DNA of 64,000 nucleotides from Bacteroidia bacterium (GCA_030430575.1 JAUIKF010000038.1:1-64000); one strand, 5' to 3'. Positions 24,180 through 33,966 are shown, counted from the first letter of the stretch. Numbers and translations: made by a program. Notes: generated by a model from the letters alone, not told the origin.

Positions 24180-26915
24180 CTAGCCCTTCTTCACCAGCTG
24201 CAACGCATCCAACCTGATCCGCGCATCGCGGATCAACTCCGCCAGCCGGCCCTGCTCCTCCTCCGCTATCTGAATCTCTTCAGGCCGAATGTGCTTATTT
24301 TTCTGTTGGAGAGCCTTTAGGCGGTCGATTTCGTGGTCCATCGTGCGGTTCAGCTGCTGTAGGCCGTGGAGGATTTCCTTCACGCCCAGGGTCTCAGCCA
24401 AGGCTGTCGCGGCCTCGATCATGTTGGGAATGATGGTTTCCACGAGCACCTCATTGTCGAGCAAGTCGTCTATTTCCCCGGCAATCAATCTCTGATCGAA
24501 TGCTTCTACTGGATAAAGATCCGTCACCTCCTCCCCGCTATGGTCTACGACGACGCGCAAGGGCGTATTTGGCAAAAAGCGATCTACATGGCTGTTTTTT
24601 TCTCCCCCTGTTTCCAGCACAAATAGCAGCTCCAGCAAGATGGCGGGCGCTCCGCTGCCCCGCAAGATCCCAAAACTGGTGCTACCCGTCCCCGAGCTTA
24701 AGACCATGTCTATGGCCCCTGTGGCGATGGGGTGGTCCCAACTGACAAAACTCACATCCTCCCTCCCCAGCGCTCTTTTTCGGTCGAAGGTAACCGAGAC
24801 GCCCTCGTCGGGAATGGCGGGGAAAGCGTCTGTCGTTTTTGGAGAGGGATGAAGCAAAAAAGTCCTGGGGGCCAGGTCTTCCATTTCGATCCCAAAATGC
24901 TCAAATACGCCTGTCATATAGGTTTCCAGCGTGGGCTCGATGTCTTCTGCACGAATCTGTGCCACCAGGTTGCCGGCGATATGGGGGCGAAAGGAATTCA
25001 TTTCGAGCAGTCGGTCACGCCCCTTGGCGAGGGTGGTTTTGAGGGCTTGTTGGTAAGCCAATGTCTCATCGATCAACGCATCAAGCTGCTTGGCAGCGTC
25101 AGGAGTGGAAAGATCCTCAGCTATCTGGCGCAGCCGATCGCCAAATAGGCGCGCCATTTGATTGCCGCCTTCTAAATTTTGTTCAAAAGCATTTAACCCT
25201 TCGTGAAACCACCTGACATACGCTTCTTCTGAACTCCCTTTGAGAAAAGGCACCTGAATCTGTATGTCTTCCGTTTGGCCGATACGGTCCAGGCGGCCGA
25301 TCCGCTGTTCTAGCAGTTCCGGGTGAAGGGGTAAATCGTAGAGGACGAGGTGATGGGCAAATTGAAAATTCCTGCCTTCACTGCCGATTTCGGAACAGAG
25401 GAGCAAACGCGCACCATTCGCTTCAGAGAACCAAGCTGCATTTCGATCTCGCTGGACGATGGTCAATTCTTCATGGAAAACGCCCACCTTCAGGTTGCTC
25501 TCTTTACGTAACGCCTGTTCCAGTGCAAGCACCTTTTCTTTTGTCCGGCAGATGAGGAGGACTTTGGCGGGATGGAGCTGCTCCATCAGTGATAATAGCC
25601 ACTTTACCCGTGCGTCATATTTTTCTGATCCCTGGATCGGGTTCAAATGGACTTTGCGCTGGGGAAAGCCCTGCATGGCGGCGCGGGTATTGCGAAATAC
25701 TACCCGGCCGGGGCCGTGCTGATCCAGCAAGTCCTCGATGAGGTTGTCTCGACCCGCATTTCCCCCTGCGTCAAGTGCCGCTATCCTTTCCCTTCCCACA
25801 AGGGATGCCAATACTTGTGTATCGGCTGGCTGAAGCGGTTTTCCCTCAGCCAGTTTTTCGACCACATCAGCGACCGCTTGGTGGTCTTGTGATTCGTTTT
25901 TGAACGCTTCGAAATCGGGGTACCGGTCGGGGTCGAGCAGCCGTAGGCGGGCGAAATGGCTCTCCAAGCCCAATTGCTCAGGCGTAGCCGTCAAGAGGAG
26001 CAAGCCTTTGGCCACTTTACTCAACAACTCCACAATCGCATACGCTGGACTCGCCTGCTCCACTGACCATTCCAGGTGGTGGGCTTCATCCACCACCAGC
26101 ATATCCCAATGGGCCATAAGGGCCTGGCGGGCTCGTTTCTCTGATCCTGCGAGAAAGGCCGTACTGCAAATGACGAGCTGATCGTCCAGGAAGGGATTGC
26201 CATCTGGGGCGCTTTCTTCGAGCGCTTCACATCGCTCCTCATCAAAGATGTGAAACCACAGATTGAATCGGCGTAGCATTTCCACAAACCACTGGTGAAC
26301 CAGGGATTCAGGCACTAGGATCAAGACCCGCGATATTCTTCCACTCAACAATAAGCGATGCAAGATCAAACAGGCTTCAATCGTTTTGCCCAACCCCACT
26401 TCATCCGAAAGCAAGACACGCGGCGCATACCGCCCACTCACTTCCTGAGCAATATATAGCTGGTGGGGAATCAGGTCGATTCGCCCCCCTACAAAGCCAT
26501 TTACAGGTGAAATACGTCGGTTATGGTCGTGCTGCAGGGTCTTCCGCCGCAAAGCAAATAGCTGGGGGGTATCTACCTCCCCCATCAACAGGCGGTCATC
26601 CACGCCATGGGTGACGGACACATCTCCTAGGTCAGCCTCAGACAAGACTCGGTCTTCGCCTATATATAGCATGAGTTCTCCATTGTCCTGTACACGTTCG
26701 ACGCGCAAGGATCGCCCCTCAGCATCCACAATGTTATCGCCAGGCTTGAACAGTACCCGCCTTAAGGGCGCATTGTCCATCGCGTAGAGGCGTGTCTCTC
26801 CAGCCGAGGGAAAGTGAATCTGTACACGACCGACACGGGTCTCCATCACGATCCCTAGGCCGAGTTCAGGCTCCCCTTCGCTTGTCCATCTTTGTTCTGG
26901 AAAGAATATTCCCAT
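24180..26915 (-). CDS. rapA: RapA-like SWI2/SNF2 RNA polymerase recycling factor
   Basis: 911 residues, against 968 in E. coli. The N-terminal Tudor-like part GEPELGLGIVMETRVGRVQI and ETRLYAMDNAPLRRVLFKPGD align closely with E. coli RapA. Walker A DEVGLGKT (171-178), DEAHH box (276-280), LLLLTATPEQLGLESHFARL, and in the second lobe LCSEIGSEGRNFQFAHHLVL and LLEQRIGRLDRIGQ. RapA binds core RNA polymerase and frees it from stalled post-termination complexes using ATP. This type is mainly gammaproteobacterial; the high GC content compared with neighbours suggests acquisition. Known members are single-gene units, as here. Confidence 0.93.
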   Translation of the reverse strand: MGIFFPEQRWTSEGEPELGLGIVMETRVGRVQIHFPSAGETRLYAMDNAPLRRVLFKPGDNIVDAEGRSLRVERVQDNGELMLYIGEDRVLSEADLGDVSVTHGVDDRLLMGEVDTPQLFALRRKTLQHDHNRRISPVNGFVGGRIDLIPHQLYIAQEVSGRYAPRVLLSDEVGLGKTIEACLILHRLLLSGRISRVLILVPESLVHQWFVEMLRRFNLWFHIFDEERCEALEESAPDGNPFLDDQLVICSTAFLAGSEKRARQALMAHWDMLVVDEAHHLEWSVEQASPAYAIVELLSKVAKGLLLLTATPEQLGLESHFARLRLLDPDRYPDFEAFKNESQDHQAVADVVEKLAEGKPLQPADTQVLASLVGRERIAALDAGGNAGRDNLIEDLLDQHGPGRVVFRNTRAAMQGFPQRKVHLNPIQGSEKYDARVKWLLSLMEQLHPAKVLLICRTKEKVLALEQALRKESNLKVGVFHEELTIVQRDRNAAWFSEANGARLLLCSEIGSEGRNFQFAHHLVLYDLPLHPELLEQRIGRLDRIGQTEDIQIQVPFLKGSSEEAYVRWFHEGLNAFEQNLEGGNQMARLFGDRLRQIAEDLSTPDAAKQLDALIDETLAYQQALKTTLAKGRDRLLEMNSFRPHIAGNLVAQIRAEDIEPTLETYMTGVFEHFGIEMEDLAPRTFLLHPSPKTTDAFPAIPDEGVSVTFDRKRALGREDVSFVSWDHPIATGAIDMVLSSGTGSTSFGILRGSGAPAILLELLFVLETGGEKNSHVDRFLPNTPLRVVVDHSGEEVTDLYPVEAFDQRLIAGEIDDLLDNEVLVETIIPNMIEAATALAETLGVKEILHGLQQLNRTMDHEIDRLKALQQKNKHIRPEEIQIAEEEQGRLAELIRDARIRLDALQLVKKG

Positions 26916-27059
26916 GAGGTGGTTTTATAATAATTGATTGCGCCACAAGAAACAGAAATTTCTGTTTGATGAAAAGTAAGGTCATTCCTGGAGATGCTGA
27001 GTGTCATCGCCTAAGTGAAAAAAAAGCCTTTTAATGAAGGAACCCTTAATTCCATCTTT

Positions 27060-27893
27060 ATGAAAAAGATATTTTTTATTGCCCTTATGAGTCTCATATC
27101 ACAACCTTTGATAGCTCAGGACCTACTTAAATTTGACAATGGAGAAATATTGAACGTCAATATTCTCATGGTTTATCCTCAAAAATTAACCTATACCATT
27201 TGGGGAGACACGTCAAATACTGTTTACAAAGTGACCAAAAAAGAACTGGCATATCATCGCTTTGATCCCCAGAAAATATTTAAGCGCCCTATTTCATTTG
27301 CATTTTCGGCAGGAGTTTCTCTCTTGGGCCCTGCAACTCAGCTAATGAGTATCAATAGGAAAAATGGCTTTGAACGTACCGTAAGGTCCTGGTTTGGAGG
27401 AGAAAAATCTTATCCATATAAGGTTGCCTCTCCCCCTTTGGCTTTTGAATTTGAGCGTCTGATATCTCCTAACAAAGGTTGGGGCTTTATATTAGATATT
27501 GGAAGTATCGGCTATGTAGAAGGGGGGCCTGATATCCACTTTAGCCGTTTTATTTTCACACCTACTTATTCCATGTATAACCGCTCCCAAATGACGCGAT
27601 TGAGCATCGGGCCTTCCATACAATATGCTGATTTCCGTCACATTGAATCTGGAAAAGTTCTGTTAAGTCAAGATGTTATCAGGTTGGGCGTGAATATCCA
27701 TGGATCAGCGGCTTTTCATGAACGGGAAAAGGATTTTGTACGCATTTTTGCCTCGCTTAACATTCCTATACAAAATGTAAAAATAGGCCCATATCCCTCG
27801 ACATCATCTACTAATCCCCGTGAACTTATCCCTCAAACAAGAATTTGGCTCCAATATTTTGCTATCGGGCTGCAAATGGGGATTCGGAAATAA
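27060..27893 (+). CDS. Outer-membrane beta-barrel-like protein
   Basis: 277 residues from ATG 27060. Signal peptide 1-20 (ISQPLIAQ). A short N-terminal domain (LLKFDNGEILNVNILMVYPQ) is followed by amphipathic strands typical of a Bacteroidota porin-like fold (SFAFSAGVSLLGP, WGFILDIGSIGYVEGG, LSIGPSIQYADFRH) and a final aromatic strand IWLQYFAIGLQMGIRK. No ligand is known. It starts 144 bp from the divergently oriented rapA. Confidence 0.65.
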   Translation: MKKIFFIALMSLISQPLIAQDLLKFDNGEILNVNILMVYPQKLTYTIWGDTSNTVYKVTKKELAYHRFDPQKIFKRPISFAFSAGVSLLGPATQLMSINRKNGFERTVRSWFGGEKSYPYKVASPPLAFEFERLISPNKGWGFILDIGSIGYVEGGPDIHFSRFIFTPTYSMYNRSQMTRLSIGPSIQYADFRHIESGKVLLSQDVIRLGVNIHGSAAFHEREKDFVRIFASLNIPIQNVKIGPYPSTSSTNPRELIPQTRIWLQYFAIGLQMGIRK

Positions 27894-27944
27894 AAGAATG
27901 GCCTAGCCAGCCAAAGCCTTTATGGTGCATTTCCAAGCCTTGTG

Positions 27945-29402
27945 CTACCCCTCTTCCAACTCCTGCACCTTCCTTTTCAACCAATGCAAATTGGCAATGG
28001 CCTGCGTAGAAGCGATGGTTTGCTGGAGTTTTTCGAGCTTTTCCTGATATTTCCCCTGGGGCATACTGCCCTGCTTGATCTTGAGGCGATAGGCTTTTTG
28101 TGCCAGTTGGAGGAGGTTTTCATACGGCGCATATTGTCTTTTGGAGAGTTCCTGGTTGCGCTTGAGAAAGGTTTTGAAGGCTTTTACCAAGTAGAGCAAG
28201 GAATCATCCTCCTCCATTTCATAATACACCCGCATTTGAAGCATGCGCGCATCCAACTGGTAAAAGAGGTCACTGTAATTGATTTGGGTCAATAATTTGA
28301 GGGCTTGGCGATACTGCTTTTGCTCATAGTGATACTGAGCGAGGTTGTAATGGAAGGCATCTTCCCGGTGCTGGGCATGGATACGGTCTTTGTAGGTCTC
28401 CAGGAAGTCCCTGACCCATTCGTATTTTTGAAGCCGTAGGCCTACTGTGACGATATTTTTGATGTGGGGATGGGCAATAAACCCTTGTGTATCTATGAGA
28501 ATCTGCTCTTCCAGGAGGGTTTGGTATAGGAGGAATAATTCTTTCAGGTAATAAGGGTGTCCCGCATTCAATTGCCTGATGCAATGATTTTGCAGGAAAC
28601 TGTACATATTGGCTTTTTCCTCATGGGCGATTTTTTCCTTATTTAATTCCAATTCATCCTGAATCGCCTGATAGCCTTCGTCACTTGGAGATTGAAGCAG
28701 TCTGTAAATCTGATGGTAGATAGAGATCAGGGGATTATCAGGGAAAATAGCAGCATTTTGGGTCAATTGATCTACCAAGATTTGGGTCCACTGTTGATCA
28801 TAGGCGATATTAAAAATGGTCTGTCGATTCAGCATTTCACAAGCGTACTTAAGCTTACTGATGAGATAAAACTGATCCAACTGACTGACCATCATAGCCA
28901 AGTGGTCATTTCCCTTTTTCAGGCTTCTTTTTGCCTGCAATTTGTTCGCCTCTTGATACATAGAAAATAGCTGAAGATGCCCATTGGGGCTAAAAGCGTG
29001 TGGATGGTGACGTATTTTTTCGGCCTTTCCTAAAGTACGCAGGGCATTTTCAGGATCTCTTTTTTCCGCATAAGCTTTCAAGACATAAAGCTGTTTCTGG
29101 GCTTCGTCCTGCTCAAATTGGGTATAGGCCAAAAAGCGCTGAAAACATTTGTTGACCAGAGAAAATTGGTCATGGACAGCCTGGTCAAAGAAGGGCTGCT
29201 TGGAGGGAAACAACCATTTAAATACCCGCTTTTTTTCCACCTGTTGGGCTGGGAAGTCTGGATAGAGGGCAATCAGGTATTTGGCGAGTTTGGTGGTTTT
29301 GGAACTGAATCCAAAAAAGGGCACCTCCACAAAGTCACTAAATCGCTTGATTTCTGCTGGACTTAAACAGGATAACTGTCTTATTAAACGGGAATGCTTC
29401 AT
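27945..29402 (-). CDS. Helical repeat (TPR-like) protein of a Bacteroidota family
   Basis: 485 residues, almost all helix, no signal peptide. It begins KHSRLIRQLSCLSPAEIKRF and FSDFVEVPFFGFSSKT; this N-terminal pattern occurs in a large paralogous family of Saprospiraceae-type bacteria. The body has TPR-like helix pairs (HYNLAQYHYEQKQYRQALKL). Probably a cytoplasmic scaffold; the function is unknown. Convergent with the gene before it. Confidence 0.6.
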   Translation of the reverse strand: MKHSRLIRQLSCLSPAEIKRFSDFVEVPFFGFSSKTTKLAKYLIALYPDFPAQQVEKKRVFKWLFPSKQPFFDQAVHDQFSLVNKCFQRFLAYTQFEQDEAQKQLYVLKAYAEKRDPENALRTLGKAEKIRHHPHAFSPNGHLQLFSMYQEANKLQAKRSLKKGNDHLAMMVSQLDQFYLISKLKYACEMLNRQTIFNIAYDQQWTQILVDQLTQNAAIFPDNPLISIYHQIYRLLQSPSDEGYQAIQDELELNKEKIAHEEKANMYSFLQNHCIRQLNAGHPYYLKELFLLYQTLLEEQILIDTQGFIAHPHIKNIVTVGLRLQKYEWVRDFLETYKDRIHAQHREDAFHYNLAQYHYEQKQYRQALKLLTQINYSDLFYQLDARMLQMRVYYEMEEDDSLLYLVKAFKTFLKRNQELSKRQYAPYENLLQLAQKAYRLKIKQGSMPQGKYQEKLEKLQQTIASTQAIANLHWLKRKVQELEEG

Positions 29403-29602
29403 GAATTTTCATCTAACAATTACAGAAAATATCATTTTTATAATTGTAAACACCTAATTATCAAGTATTTATTTTTATCATTTCTAATTATAGAGTACCA
29501 GAATGAAGCCAAAATGTTCTTTATTCCAGCAAACAAAAATCCCTATTTGTCTCTTGGTAGTTCAGAATTGCGCAAACAAGCTGTTTTAATTGTCAAAATC
29601 TC

Positions 29603-30937
29603 ATGAAAAGACTACTCACACTTATAAGCCTACTGCTTCAGACGATTACAGTCGGAGTACTCTTTTTTTCGCAAAACCTGTTCGCCCAGGCTCTTTCCTT
29701 AGATCTAGGCGAAGACACGCTATACGTGTGTGCAAATGAGGTTACGACCCTAAATCCCACTGTGAGTGGAGGCACGTCTCCTTATCGGTATCTATGGAGT
29801 GACAGCACGACTCAGCCATCGATGAGCTATCTGCCATCGGCGGGTGACAGCTTATGGATTTGGTTGGAAGTGGGAGACGGTGCACTACAAAGTGTCCGTG
29901 ACAGTGCCTTACTGGTAGCCTTTGACAATTGTATATGGCCTGGTGACATGAATGGGGATGGGATAGCAAATCATCAGGATGTATTGGAATGGGGCGTAGC
30001 AGCCGGTGCTTCAGGGCCATTAAGGCCAAGGGCGCATACCAACTGGATCGCTCAGCCCAGTCCAGACTGGGGCCCCAAACTACCTGGCGGTCACGACTTC
30101 GCTTATGCAGATGCCAATGGAAACGGCTTAGTTCATTTAGATGACATTCAGGCGATCGATAAAAACTATGTCAGGATTAGCCCACAGGGTATTATCCCGC
30201 CTACCAGCGGCACCTCGATGGTCCTAGATGTACCCAACGATAGCAGCACCAATGTAGGAGATACCTTGAGAATCCCTGTAGTACTGGGAAGTCCTGCTAA
30301 CCCTGTTGGATCTTTGTATGGCATAGCTTTTAGCCTACAATATGACAACAGCATCATCAATTCATCTTCTATCGTCATAGACTTTGATTCCTCCTGGCTG
30401 GGCGATTACCAAGTGGATATGACAGCCATGATCAAAAATTTCCATCAGGATGGGCAGTTGGACATCGCGGTGACGCGCATGGACCAGCAAGCGAGGAGCG
30501 GGCACGGAAAATTGTTTGATGTCATCGTGACGATTGACAATATCGCGGGAAAAAACGGAGAAGCATTTCCATTCAATCTGGATGCAAAAGATATAAAACT
30601 AATCAATGCCCTCGGGCACAGCCGATATATACCTACCAGTTCTTTATCACTAGACATTTTTGCTGAATTTAATCCAAACGGTCCTGATTTACCACAAGCA
30701 GAAATCACGATTTACCCTAATCCTGCCACTACATCACTGACTATCATGCCAGCAGATCAGGCGATAGAACAGGTTCGGTTAACCGACGTCACTGGCAGGA
30801 CGGTTCGAACAGAAACTCAAAGAAGGGAAAATGCATTTTCCTGGAATCTGGAAGGGATCAGGCCCGGTATCTACCTACTTTCCCTATATGATTCCAGCGG
30901 CCAATGGATCACCCAAAAAATTCAACTCGTTCCATAA
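29603..30937 (+). CDS. Secreted T9SS protein with dockerin-like and cohesin-like domains
   Basis: 444 residues. Signal peptide about 1-28. An Ig-like segment (LNPTVSGGTSPYRYLWSDS) is followed by a dockerin-like pair of Ca-binding loops, DMNGDGIANHQDVLEWG (about 115-131) and DANGNGLVHLDDIQAID (about 169-185). Next is a cohesin-like domain (about 210-345, VGDTLRIPVVLGSPANPVGS, GIAFSLQYD) and a T9SS sorting domain (ITIYPNPATTS ... GIYLLSLYD). Both partners of a cohesin-dockerin pair on one chain would allow self-assembly. It starts 41 bp before the DUF4397 gene, and a terminator follows that gene, so they likely form an operon. Confidence 0.75.
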   Translation: MKRLLTLISLLLQTITVGVLFFSQNLFAQALSLDLGEDTLYVCANEVTTLNPTVSGGTSPYRYLWSDSTTQPSMSYLPSAGDSLWIWLEVGDGALQSVRDSALLVAFDNCIWPGDMNGDGIANHQDVLEWGVAAGASGPLRPRAHTNWIAQPSPDWGPKLPGGHDFAYADANGNGLVHLDDIQAIDKNYVRISPQGIIPPTSGTSMVLDVPNDSSTNVGDTLRIPVVLGSPANPVGSLYGIAFSLQYDNSIINSSSIVIDFDSSWLGDYQVDMTAMIKNFHQDGQLDIAVTRMDQQARSGHGKLFDVIVTIDNIAGKNGEAFPFNLDAKDIKLINALGHSRYIPTSSLSLDIFAEFNPNGPDLPQAEITIYPNPATTSLTIMPADQAIEQVRLTDVTGRTVRTETQRRENAFSWNLEGIRPGIYLLSLYDSSGQWITQKIQLVP

Positions 30938-30977
30938 TAATTATACTTAATCAACTAATCAATTAACCTTTATTGCT

Positions 30978-32783
30978 ATGAAAAAACTAACCACTATCTT
31001 GTGGGTGGGCATTCTATGCGCCGTCCTTTTCACCACCGCCAACGCTCAGCAAGCTGCCCTTCAGGTGATCCACAACTCTCCTGATGTAAATGCCGACACC
31101 GTAGACTTGTATGTCAACGGGAACCTCTACAAAGACGACTTTGCCTTCAGAAATGCGACGCCCTACGACTCTGTCCCTGCAGGTGTCAACCTCGAAATAG
31201 GGGTAGCTCCTAAGACCAGTAACAGAATGAGCGGAAATGGGGCAATGGATATCATTGCTACCTTTGGTCCTTACAACCTCATGCCTCTCACCAATTACTT
31301 GATTATCGCTCAAGGCGTATTGGATACCATGGCTTATGACCCTGCGAATACTTATCCAGGAACGGTAACAGCTTTTGACCTCGCAGTTGTAGCCCCTGCT
31401 CGCAGTTCAGGTAACAACATGTCTGACGTATCTGTCCTAGTGTCTCATGGATCAGTAGATGCGCCCGCCGTTGACATATTCGCCAATGGAGGAGACGCTG
31501 CGCTGTTGAACGATGTGCCATTTCCTGTCAATACAGGTGGATATATCGATTTGCCGCCTGCTGAGTACATACTCGGTGTTTCGGCCAGTGCAGATAGCAG
31601 CAATATCATTGCTTCTTTTTACCTCAATGCCAGTGGCCTGGCAGGAGGCGCAGCCGTGATCTTCGCTTCAGGCTTTCTGAGTCCTGGCGATGAGCCAATG
31701 GGCGCACAAGCATTTGGGCTCTTTGCCGCGCTAGCCGATGGTACGGTACTGCCCCTCACGCCTGTAGGAAGCTCTGCCATCCAGGTCATTCACAATGCCG
31801 CTGACCCAGGGGTTGCCGTTGTAGATATTTATGTAGACCTCATCACTGATACAGTAAAACTCGAAGACGTAGCTTTCCGCAAAGCCACCGATTTCTTAGA
31901 AGTACCTTCTGGCTACCCATTGAAAGTGACCTTTGCAGGTGCCAATAGCATGAGCATCACGGATGGAATCGCCACCATAGCTACGCCAGACTTGGCCAAT
32001 GGCGAAAACTACCACGTCATCGCCAACGGCGTGACTGAGAGTATGAACATGGATTGGACTGCCAATCCAGACGGTAAAGACATCGCTTTCCAATTGTATT
32101 ATCAGGCAGGGGCCCGCATGGCTGCCAGCATGACCAGCATGGTAGACCTGTCTGTTTTCCATGGCAGTACCGATGCGCCTACAGTAGATATATTGGTGAA
32201 TGGTGGCACCCCTCCATTTGTAGATGATGCGCCTTATGGAGCTGTTGTCCCTTACCAAAGCGTAGCGCCAGGTGACTATGACTTGAATATCACTTTGGCT
32301 AATGACAATGTGAATCTCCTCTACACCTTCGGTGCAGATGTAAGCACATTGGCGGGCAGAGCCGGGATCGTCCTCGCGTCAGGATTCCTGACCAATGTCA
32401 CCGATGCGACAGCTAACAGAGGAGGCGAAGCCTTTGGCTTATTGCTCATCTTGGATGATGGAACAGACGTATTGCTTCCGTTGAAGCCTATCAATACCAG
32501 TATCGGTGGGGACCTGATTGAAAATGGAGGATTCTATGGCGTTGGCCCTATCCCAGCTCAAGACAATATTAATTTATCCTACGAACTAACCAAATCATTA
32601 GAACTGGGGTTAAGCATCATGGATACGGGAGGCAGAAGGGTAAAGACGGAAAATCTCGGAACGCTCAGTGCTGGCAGATATGACCAGTCTGTAGATGTGA
32701 GTCAATTGCCAGCAGGCGTCTACTACCTGGACTTACAAGGCGAAGGCTTCCGTGCTACCCGAAAAATTATGATAACAAAATAG
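30978..32783 (+). CDS. Secreted T9SS protein with repeated DUF4397 domains
   Basis: 601 residues. Signal peptide 1-23 (TTANAQ). Four DUF4397-like units start near residues 26 (LQVIHNSPDVNADTVDLYVN), 152 (VSHGSVDAPAVDIFANGG), 270 (IQVIHNAADPGVAVVDIYVD) and 395 (LSVFHGSTDAPTVDILVNGG), each with a VPAG or APG loop. A T9SS sorting domain ends the chain. DUF4397 is a beta-sandwich found in cell-envelope proteins; the role is unknown, probably surface binding. Confidence 0.85.
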   Translation: MKKLTTILWVGILCAVLFTTANAQQAALQVIHNSPDVNADTVDLYVNGNLYKDDFAFRNATPYDSVPAGVNLEIGVAPKTSNRMSGNGAMDIIATFGPYNLMPLTNYLIIAQGVLDTMAYDPANTYPGTVTAFDLAVVAPARSSGNNMSDVSVLVSHGSVDAPAVDIFANGGDAALLNDVPFPVNTGGYIDLPPAEYILGVSASADSSNIIASFYLNASGLAGGAAVIFASGFLSPGDEPMGAQAFGLFAALADGTVLPLTPVGSSAIQVIHNAADPGVAVVDIYVDLITDTVKLEDVAFRKATDFLEVPSGYPLKVTFAGANSMSITDGIATIATPDLANGENYHVIANGVTESMNMDWTANPDGKDIAFQLYYQAGARMAASMTSMVDLSVFHGSTDAPTVDILVNGGTPPFVDDAPYGAVVPYQSVAPGDYDLNITLANDNVNLLYTFGADVSTLAGRAGIVLASGFLTNVTDATANRGGEAFGLLLILDDGTDVLLPLKPINTSIGGDLIENGGFYGVGPIPAQDNINLSYELTKSLELGLSIMDTGGRRVKTENLGTLSAGRYDQSVDVSQLPAGVYYLDLQGEGFRATRKIMITK

Positions 32784-32829
32784 GTAAAGCGTGAGTAATA
32801 GTAGAAGTTGAACATTGAAAATTGTGTTG

Positions 32830-32860
32830 ACCTCTGGAGGCCCTCTCCAGAGGTTTTTTT
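32830..32860 (+). terminator. Rho-independent terminator
   Basis: ACCTCTGGAG (32830-32839), 5-nt loop, CTCCAGAGGT (32845-32854), then a T-run to 32861. It lies 47 bp after the DUF4397 gene stop. Confidence 0.9.
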
Positions 32861-32906
32861 TATTTTCAGCCCTGCATCAATATACGTTCTGGACTCCCCT
32901 TCCCAC

Positions 32907-33284
32907 ATGAAAATTCAACACATCCACCAACTAGCCGACATCCTGCCTGAACAGGAATGGATCATCCTCGATGTCTTGAGAGGCATCATCAGGCAGCAGT
33001 TACCTGATTATTGCAAAGAAAAGATCTCTTACAATGTCCCTTTTTTCTATGGGAATAAGGGCATCTGCATCGTCTGGCCAGCTGCTATTCCTAGGGGCGG
33101 AATCAAAGAAGGGGTGCTCCTCGGATTTTGGCAAGGGAACAAACTCAGCGACCCAGATAATTATTTGATCAAAGGGACCAATAAGAAAATATTTTACCAG
33201 ATCTATAAAAGCGTGGAGGAGATAGACGTGGAGGCGGTGAAAAAATTGCTGGATGAGGCGATTGAGGTGGATCGGCGGAAGTGA
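32907..33284 (+). CDS. DUF1801-like protein
   Basis: 125 residues from ATG 32907; the frame extends upstream only through the terminator. EKISYNVPFFYGNKGICIVWPA, GVLLGFWQGNKLSDP and the C-terminal helices fit the DUF1801 / YdhG-like fold, a small cytoplasmic domain related to CyaY-like and YjbR-like proteins. Function is unknown. Confidence 0.75.
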   Translation: MKIQHIHQLADILPEQEWIILDVLRGIIRQQLPDYCKEKISYNVPFFYGNKGICIVWPAAIPRGGIKEGVLLGFWQGNKLSDPDNYLIKGTNKKIFYQIYKSVEEIDVEAVKKLLDEAIEVDRRK

Positions 33285-33596
33285 GGCAAAATGCTTATCT
33301 TTAGTCAATGCTACTCACACTTAACATCTAACTCATGAGATACACATTATCAAACACGATTAACAAACCAATAACAGCTATTTTGAATCGAAAGGGCTAA
33401 TGAAGGTGTTTGGTTTTTTGATGAAACCCATGTTCAAAAAACAGTCTATGAAGTATTTAACTGCTTTTAAAAAGTATGTTGAGCAGTAGATAACCACATC
33501 ATTATTTTCATAATCAATCAGCGTCAAAATGGGGCATAAAAATCGCAGAGGGGGCTGGATTACTCGAAGAGTCAGCCCCCCCCCCCTTCGACTCCG
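33285..33596. other. Non-coding stretch
   Basis: No convincing gene. It contains an 11-base C-run (33576-33586) and an imperfect GGGGGCTG/CAGCCCCC dyad (about 33550-33580), which looks like a truncated end of the MITE that follows. Confidence 0.5.
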
Positions 33597-33966
33597 CACT
33601 GTTCTTTCAAGACTGAAATGTGGAGGAGACAGAGGCGCGGATTACACACAAATCAGCCCCCTTCGACAAGACTTCGGCGTGAGCTCAGTCGAACGCTCAG
33701 GGCAGGTCTCGAATTCGGAAATCCACGCCAGCTTAGGAATGAAGAAAAAATAACTCTTCAGTTATTCATCTATAACTCACTGAAAATCAGTTCATACTTT
33801 GATTTTAACTTTCATTTTAATTTTTATTCATTCCTTATATAGCAAGCAATTTGATTTGCTGGGGCGGATTTCCGGACGCGCTGCCCTGAGTTTATCGAAG
33901 GGGTGAGTTGGCTTTTGGCGTAATCCGACCCGTTAACTCCACAATGCTAAATTGAAAGAACACTAG
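33597..33966. mobile_element. MITE family 1, copy d, invaded by MITE family 2
   Basis: Inverted relative to copy c: its left part (CTGTTCTTTCAAGACTGAAA, then GAGGCGCGGATTAC) and right part (TAATCCGACCCGTTAACTCC ... TTGAAAGAACACTAG) are reverse complements of copy c ends. The centre also has blocks found in copies a and b (GCAAGC..GCTGG, GGCGGATTTCCGG). A 99-bp family 2 element is inserted inside it. Confidence 0.75.
33736..33834. mobile_element. MITE family 2, copy 2 (99 bp), nested
   Basis: Base-for-base identical to 14838-14936. It is flanked by TTA at 33733-33735 and 33835-33837, a 3-bp target duplication different from that of copy 1 (TAA). Confidence 0.92.

Noticed and set aside
33576-33586. 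Run of eleven C
   Set aside because: Interesting as a slippery tract, but in non-coding repeat sequence and prone to sequencing error.
33528-33842. Two 74-codon frames
   Set aside because: They cross the MITE ends and the C-run; their translations are repeat sequence.
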